Shown here piece after piece: positions 58,090 through 64,000 of a DNA stretch of 64,000 nt (the stretch's first letter is position 1; each line of letters starts with the position of its first letter). The notes beneath the pieces are model-generated. The model was not told the DNA's origin, ran no database searches, and saw only the letters and a program-made list of their open reading frames with translations. The stretch covers positions 2,668,501-2,732,500 of the forward strand of contig NC_056764.1 in NCBI RefSeq assembly GCF_018687715.1. The letters are read 5' to 3'. This stretch comes from Carya illinoinensis (taxonomy: Eukaryota; Streptophyta; Magnoliopsida; Fagales; Juglandaceae). The translations under genes were made by a program, and so were the position numbers.

Positions 58090-60832
58090 TCGTATTAATG
58101 GAGGATGGTGCTACAGGCACCGTTGGTGGTTCCACCGTTAGGTAAAAAAAAAAAAATTTTTATTTTATTTTTTAAATTATTTTTTAATATTTTTAAACAT
58201 TTAAAAAAAATAAAAAAATTATAATAATATTAAAAAAAATTCTTAATCATTAAGAAAAGAGTTTTACTACATACAAGTATAGTCACGCACTAATCTGTAT
58301 ATCAATACTGATTTATTCATACTTAAAATTTAAATTAATACTGTTTTTAATAAAATCTACTTTTTGACCAATCACATCACATTAGTGCACAGATTAATAC
58401 ATAATTGTGCTTGCAACTATATTTTTTTTTTTTATAAATGGTAAATCTACCAAAAGATTTTTTAAAAATAAATTTATAAATTAACGTGATTTTATGTAAT
58501 AAATTAGATTTATTTTTTAATAAAAATAATTTTATAATTAAATATATCATATCAAATTATATTAATTTTTTATTTTTTTATAAAAAATTTTTATAATTAA
58601 AAATGATAAATATTAAATAAAAATTAATAATTTAAAAGAATAGTTAATGATATAAAACTTTCTTCAGAAAGATAAATAAATATTAAAAAAAGAAATTGAT
58701 TGAAAATGATAGTTAATAATATGTTTCTTCTCGACTTGATCGACAGAGACGCTTTATAGTGAAAAAATTTAGTTACAAGTATAATTATGCACTAATTTAT
58801 GTATTAATTTAATATGATTAGTTAAAAAATAGATTTTATTAAAAATAATATTAATTTAAATTTAAAATATAAAAGAATCAATATTTATACGTAAATTAGT
58901 ATACGACTTTATTTATATGTAGTAAAACTCATATATTGTTGACAGATATAGGGCGATGTTGACTAGCGATTTGTTTCTTTAGCTAACAGTCCTTCAAACT
59001 TTTCAAAGGTTAGTTCGCATGTTTCCATCAATCATTTTATTATAATTTTGGGTATGAAATAATTTCAATGAATGTAAAATTAAATAAAATTAAATTATTT
59101 ATTATATTTTATATATAAATTTTAAAAAAATTATAATAATAAGATAAGATGAGTTAAAATTATTTTTATATTTAAACTTAATGTTTAACGTTGAGGGTCT
59201 ACGACTCTACGTAGTATGTATCATTGTTAACGACAAAGATACTACTATTTTAGTATTTTATTAAAAAATTACGCAAAAAATATTTAAAAAAAAATAGTAT
59301 TTCTGTATGTATCATTGTTTCCCAATTTAATTTGCATGAAGAACGTGAGAAACGTGACATAGAATGACAGCATACTCGGAACGTCGTTCATGACGGACAC
59401 ATTGATTTTTTTTTTTCCCCGGGCCCTTGATGATCAATAATTTCCCTGCCAGTATAGAGAAAATTGGGGAATTCATGCCCTTAAAAGCTTTTATTTACAC
59501 ATAATTTATACACAACTCTCCCAAAAACAGGCATTACAAAAAAAAAAAAGAATGCTGTGACTTACATATCTCTTACCTATCTCTCTTATTATGTTATAAA
59601 AAATATATATATTCTTCTCATCAGTCCCTTAATTTATTTTATACTCTACACCTTACATGTTACTTAGACTAATTACTGACCAAAAAGATGATGAGGAGGG
59701 AGAAGGAAGAGAGAGAAAAAAAAGTTTTTGCTGAGCAGGCAGAGTAGTCGACGAAAGTACGAGAGAGAGAGAGCGAGAAAACTCAATAAGAGAGAGGGGT
59801 TGGGGTTGGGTGAGAGAGAGCTTGATTAAAAAAAAATAATACTTTATTTTATAAAAATGCCACTGATCGTTTAATGTTAAGAGTATAATAAAGGAATATT
59901 TGTGTATTATTTTTTTAAAACAAGAAACGAGCTAACACGTTGACGTAGAACAAGTGGATGATAAGAATATGGCCGGTAGGGAGCCTCACCCTCACATACT
60001 CTTGGATAGGCTGGAGTCACACCAGAAAATAAACAGTACTCAAATTTTTGCAATCAAACTATACCTTTATTTCATTCAATCATCCCTTTTTATAATCAAC
60101 TAACAAAAATTTAAATTACGAAAATAAACTTAAAATTTAAAATGGTAAGAGTAATAGACCGAGTCTTTAGCCTTGGCAGAGTGATATTTTACGTCCGATC
60201 ATCCATCATATGATGCTTTGGAAAGCATGAAATATGAATTATGGAACGATATATGAGAGTCAAATAATTATGGTTTGCTTTCGAATAACCGGCCATTAAT
60301 TCATCATCGACGACAGATGTAGTTTCTGTTAATTGATGTGCACGAGATGTCGTAGCTACCGGCCAGAGGGGTGTGTGTTTGGTCTTCATGTACGTGGTGT
60401 AGAATTAGCAAACGTGGAACATGCGGTCGAGATGTAAAAGAAAAATGATATTTATAGTTATAAAAAATATAAATATTGCATATTTAAAAATAAATAAATA
60501 AATATGAAATATAAAATTAAAAAAATATTAATTTTGTAACTGTACTCAAACTGTACTGCGGTTTTTCTACCATATTTATGTGACTGGTTATGCACCACAT
60601 AAAAATGTATATGTCATTTAAATTTTATTTTATATATTTTTTAATTTTTTTTAAAATAAAAAAATATCAATATATTAATACTTACTTTTTTTAATCATAG
60701 ATAAAAATAAATTAAATATATAAACTATCAAAACTAAAGAAAACATATTAAGAGCACTAGTAGTGGATTCAACAAAACTAAAATTTGGTTAAAGTTTAGC
60801 TAAAATGTACAATAAATCATTGTAATGGACTC
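58090..60832. other. MITE-rich spacer
   Basis: Contains a dispersed AT element at 58106-58258, an inverted pair of TIR elements at 58262-58425 and 58768-58930, a degraded MITE at about 59040-59180, a poly(T) then CCCCGGGCCC word at 59408-59430, and GA-rich purine sequence at 59695-59820. No coding sequence was recognised. Confidence 0.5.
58262..58930. repeat. Inverted pair of TIR elements (third MITE family)
   Basis: The left copy (58262-58425) reads GTTTTACTACATACAAGTAT, GCACTAATCTGTATATCAAT, TTTAAATTAATACTG and CACAGATTAATACATAATTG. The right copy (58768-58930) carries the same words in reverse order and complement (TAGTTACAAGTATAATTATG at its left, TTATATGTAGTAAAAC at its right). A further copy enters the right edge at 63909-64000. 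Transcription across the pair could form a long hairpin. Confidence 0.65.
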
Positions 60833-61677
60833 AACAAATGTACTCTGAAAGTGTCAAGCTGCGAATGATGTATGGGCCAACAGTATAAGTGGACTACAAA
60901 AGTGGAAAAGGGATGGATGAGAGTTTATGGTGTTATGGGAAAAGCTAGAAGAAGTGGCTATCCGACTCATGAAAATTTAGTTGAGAAGGAATTTGGTGGT
61001 TTTTGAAAACAAAGTCACATGCCCTCAAAGATTGTTAGTATCGGCATTTGAATCTCTGAAAGATTTCAAGCAGGCAAACTGAAGGCAAGGGATTGAACCC
61101 CAGCAAGTATCTAGACTAGGTATTGAGGCAGCATGGGTCAAACCTGATGCAGAGTTTGTTAAGGTAAATTGGGATGCTTCTTTAGATATCAAGGTGGGAA
61201 AGATGGAAATGGGGGTGATAATGAGAGATGAGAATGGAGATGCATTACTTGCTGTGTGTGATAGCACAAGGTATGTACAGTCGGCAGAAGTAGTAGAAGG
61301 TTTGGCTCTTTTGAAGGCAATGCAGGTGTGCAGTGAGCTCAATGTGCATAAAGTAGTCTTCAAAGGGGATGCAAAGGTAATCATAGATGTAGTGAAGAAT
61401 ACAAAAGATAACTCATCTACTATAGAATACTTGATTGAAGATATTAGGAATGTTATGGTAAATAGACAGAATTGGAGTATACAGTTTGTTTTTAGAGAAA
61501 AGAACAATGTAGTACATATTTTGGCAAAGACTGCCTTAAGTTTAGATGAGGAAAAAGTTTGGGTAGAAGAGGTTCCAGCTTGTATAGCACATAGTCTGGA
61601 ACAAGACATGCAATGTAAGCAATGATACTATTAATAAAAGATTTGAGGTTTTTTTTTTAAAAAAAAAAAAACAAATG
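60833..61677 (+). mobile_element. 5'-truncated LINE with RNase H domain
   Basis: A LINE ORF2 tail runs from about 60860 (DVWANSISGLQKWKRDG, then stops) through LRRNLVVFENKVTCP and SAFESLKDFKQAN to a good RNase H-like domain (RVT_3). The open part at 61194-61624 reads GVIMRDENGDAL, AEVVEGLALLKAMQVCSEL, KVVFKGDAKVIIDVV and FVFREKNNVVHILAK, and stops at 61623-61625. The RNase H start lies upstream in frame (KVNWDASLD). A poly(A) tail follows at about 61659-61670. AACAAATG at both ends (60833-60840 and 61670-61677) may be the target duplication. The 3' architecture differs from the ARABIDILLO-intron LINE, where the frame ends after the zinc-finger tail without RNase H. Confidence 0.8.
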
Positions 61678-64000
61678 AATAATAATTAAAACAACTGAAT
61701 AATAATTATAGTATAAGGTTATTTGGCTAGCCAAATCTGGCCAGTCCCTTGAGCTGACTAAATCTTTTTTCAGACTAAAATAATTCATCTCTCATTATAT
61801 CTGCTCTCCAGCACAAAAAGAAAAAGAAAGAAATTGATGGGTTTGGATTTCTAGATGTGCTTAAAGATTACAAAAGAAAGAAATATTTCATTGAGGCTAC
61901 TTAGACTCATGTAGAGTCAACTTGTTTCATTTCATTGTTTTTATTTCGATTCTTGTATACATTATAAAGAAAATCTAACAATTAAAAAATAACCCAAACC
62001 ACTCGCCCAAATGTAAATGATGTGCAACTCTGTCTTTCATTAAATTAATTTCTTAATAGTGCTTTAGAAAAAAAATAAAAAAGAATAAACAAGAATAAAT
62101 AATTTTGATTGATAATGTTCAATAAAATTAAAATAATGAAAAGTTAAAAATTAATATTTTAATATATTAATAATAGATTTGTTGAATTTATTATTTTGTA
62201 TTGTAAAAATTAACTAATTAAAATTTATAAAAATAAATTTTTTAATTAAATTTTAACATAAAATTTGTTGAGCTGACTACTAATCTCACGTTATTTTTAG
62301 GTACGTACTTCCGATCCGCCAATTGCACAGTACTGAAATTCTAAAAAGTTAACATCATTTCGATGTAATGGGGTTCCCAATAAAAAAAGAAAACCCGTAA
62401 TGGGTCCGTCAGTTATCGTAAAAAGTCTCTTATTTCATGAATGAATAATGCACGTATAATATATGGTTATAATTTCATGCAGTGCTTTTGATCTTGTGGT
62501 CCCTGAAGGACGAAACAGAGCGGAGAACACAAGGAATCTCTCTAACTTTGTCGCGTCCCTATACTAGTTTTACTCCATTTTCCAATCAATAAATGATACC
62601 AACTTTCCTCGGTGGGCTACAGCTGGTCATCAAGCTATATAACATTTATCACTTGGTTGTTGACTTCTATTTAAATAAAATAAAAATAAATAAAATAAAA
62701 AACTTCTAGTAGAACCAATTTGAGGTATAAAACTGAGAAGGGTGACTTTGGTCTGTGCTGTTATTCTGTGAAACACAAACCTTTTGCATAGTGGTCATAC
62801 TAATGGGTCGACTGGGTGAAATATTGCGCCACTGCAGATACACACTTTCTCTTTATCTCATGATTTTGTCTACGAAATTAAAAATCCTTCCTTTCAATTC
62901 TAACATTTTGAAGTACAGATTTATTTGACACCAATTAGGAACTTCACTGAATTATTTATCTTAATTTAGATATTTTTCATCGCATCCTTTGGTTTTCCAA
63001 AACTGGGATGTTGATCGTGCTTTTTCACTCTGCGCGCGCGCGTAAGAATTGATTAGGTAGAGTGAATTATGTGAAACTTATATAAAATGAGTTTAAATAT
63101 ATTTAGATATTAAGATGAGTTTAATATTATTTATAAAAAATTAAAAAATATTATAGACCTTATATATAACGATATGTTAAGTTGAAAAAAGATTATGGGT
63201 CTCATATGTAATGAAATTTTGAGTTGAGTTGAGTTTAATAATTTAAGAGTTTGATAGTTGGACGTTAGACTCAGCTTAAAATTAGATTAAAATAAATTGA
63301 TCTCAGCTGAGTCTTACAATCAAATCAATGATATTTATCTAATACATTTCACAATATATAATATAAATATTTATATTATAAAATAAAAATATTTTTATAA
63401 AATGATATTAATTTTATAAGATAGTTAACAAAAATATCTTTTATTTTAAAATATTATTATATAAAGTGTTTAAAAAATGTGTATTTATTATTTTTCCAAT
63501 AAATAAGAAGAGACGAGTGCAGATATTATCAAGGTTGAGGTAAAGAGAGAGGCCACGTAGATGGTTCCTAATCTTTTAAAAATATTATTTTTTACAAATA
63601 AATTTACATGATGTGTTATGTAATGAACAAGAAGACTGTTACAGTTATAAAATAATTATATAAAATTATTTTTCTAAATTATAGTAATTTTATGTGATTT
63701 ATAATATTTATTATACATTAAAAGTAATTTTATAATCTTACAAACTACATAAAATCAAATAAATTTGTAGAATTAATTTTATGTAATATCTTTATAGTTA
63801 AAGTATTTCTCTACCAGTAAAGTTAGATACATTTCTATGCTTTTAGAGTGTGAGAGTTCTTAATATTTATTTTGAGGAAAAAAATAAGATCTATTTTTTT
63901 TTTAAATTTTACTACGTACAATCAAAGTCATATATTAATCTGAATACTAATACTAATTTCTTCATATTTAAAATTTAAATTAGTACTATTTTTAATAAAA
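61678..64000. other. AT-rich right-end spacer
   Basis: No gene was seen. Notable items are a short tandem repeat after the LINE tail (AACAA(A/C)TGAATAATAATTA at 61670-61707), a CGCGCGCGCG run at 63034-63042, MITE-like remnants at about 63070-63300 (GAGTTGAGTTGAG words) and 63590-63790, and the truncated third-family element from 63909. The 62.3-62.8 kb stretch is less AT-rich and could be promoter DNA of a gene outside the window. Confidence 0.45.

Noticed and set aside
61025..61609. 194-codon minus-strand frame
   Set aside because: It is antisense to the RNase H domain, whose plus-strand reading is clearly conserved.

Overview
This is a plant nuclear window. The genes carry GT-AG introns, the spacers are very AT-rich, and the proteins belong to plant-specific families (HD-Zip class II, plant mTERF, DUF247, DUF761/DUF4408, DUF1639, ARABIDILLO). 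Protein wording and the many short TIR repeats with ends resembling TTTGGATAC or CTCATCTCATCTC suggest a woody eudicot, possibly Fagales (walnut/pecan type). That placement is an inference and was not tested.

Layout. 1-12 kb: the 5' three quarters of an ARABIDILLO F-box/armadillo-repeat gene on the minus strand, leaving the window at the left. One intron is 6.8 kb long because an almost full-length, dead L1-type LINE (plus strand) and a shorter LINE 3' fragment (minus strand) sit in it. 14.9-17.0 kb: a membrane-anchored DUF4408/DUF761 protein (minus) with four copies of a 35-residue Ser/Pro-rich repeat. 19.0-21.9 kb: a complete four-exon ARPC5 gene (ARP2/3 complex, plus). 24.2-26.5 kb: a complete four-exon HD-Zip II transcription factor (minus). 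26.5-37.2 kb: a gene-free tract full of short TIR transposons, with two groups of CACGTG motifs. 37.2-41.9 kb: a KH-domain (poly(rC)-binding-like) pseudogene (minus) that keeps its introns but has many lesions, head-to-head with an intact single-exon mTERF gene at 42.2-43.9 kb (plus). 46.8-48.0 kb: a DUF1639 gene (plus) with a frameshift just before its conserved C-terminal domain. 53.6-55.0 kb: an intact DUF247 gene (plus), followed at 56.8-58.1 kb by a broken tandem copy. 58-64 kb: MITE-rich spacer and an RNase H-bearing 3' LINE fragment.

The genes form no operon or pathway; they are independent housekeeping or developmental plant genes. The most distinctive signal is a series of very short poly(A)-tailed insertions with target-site duplications. 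Inserts of about 16 to 62 nt are flanked by repeats of 7 to 18 bp, and several end in the same ACTTAT(C/A)AAAA motif as the LINEs here. They look like abortive target-primed reverse-transcription scars, and two lie just downstream of intact genes. Exon boundaries below were derived by hand from splice signals, reading phase and family knowledge; no alignment or search was run.
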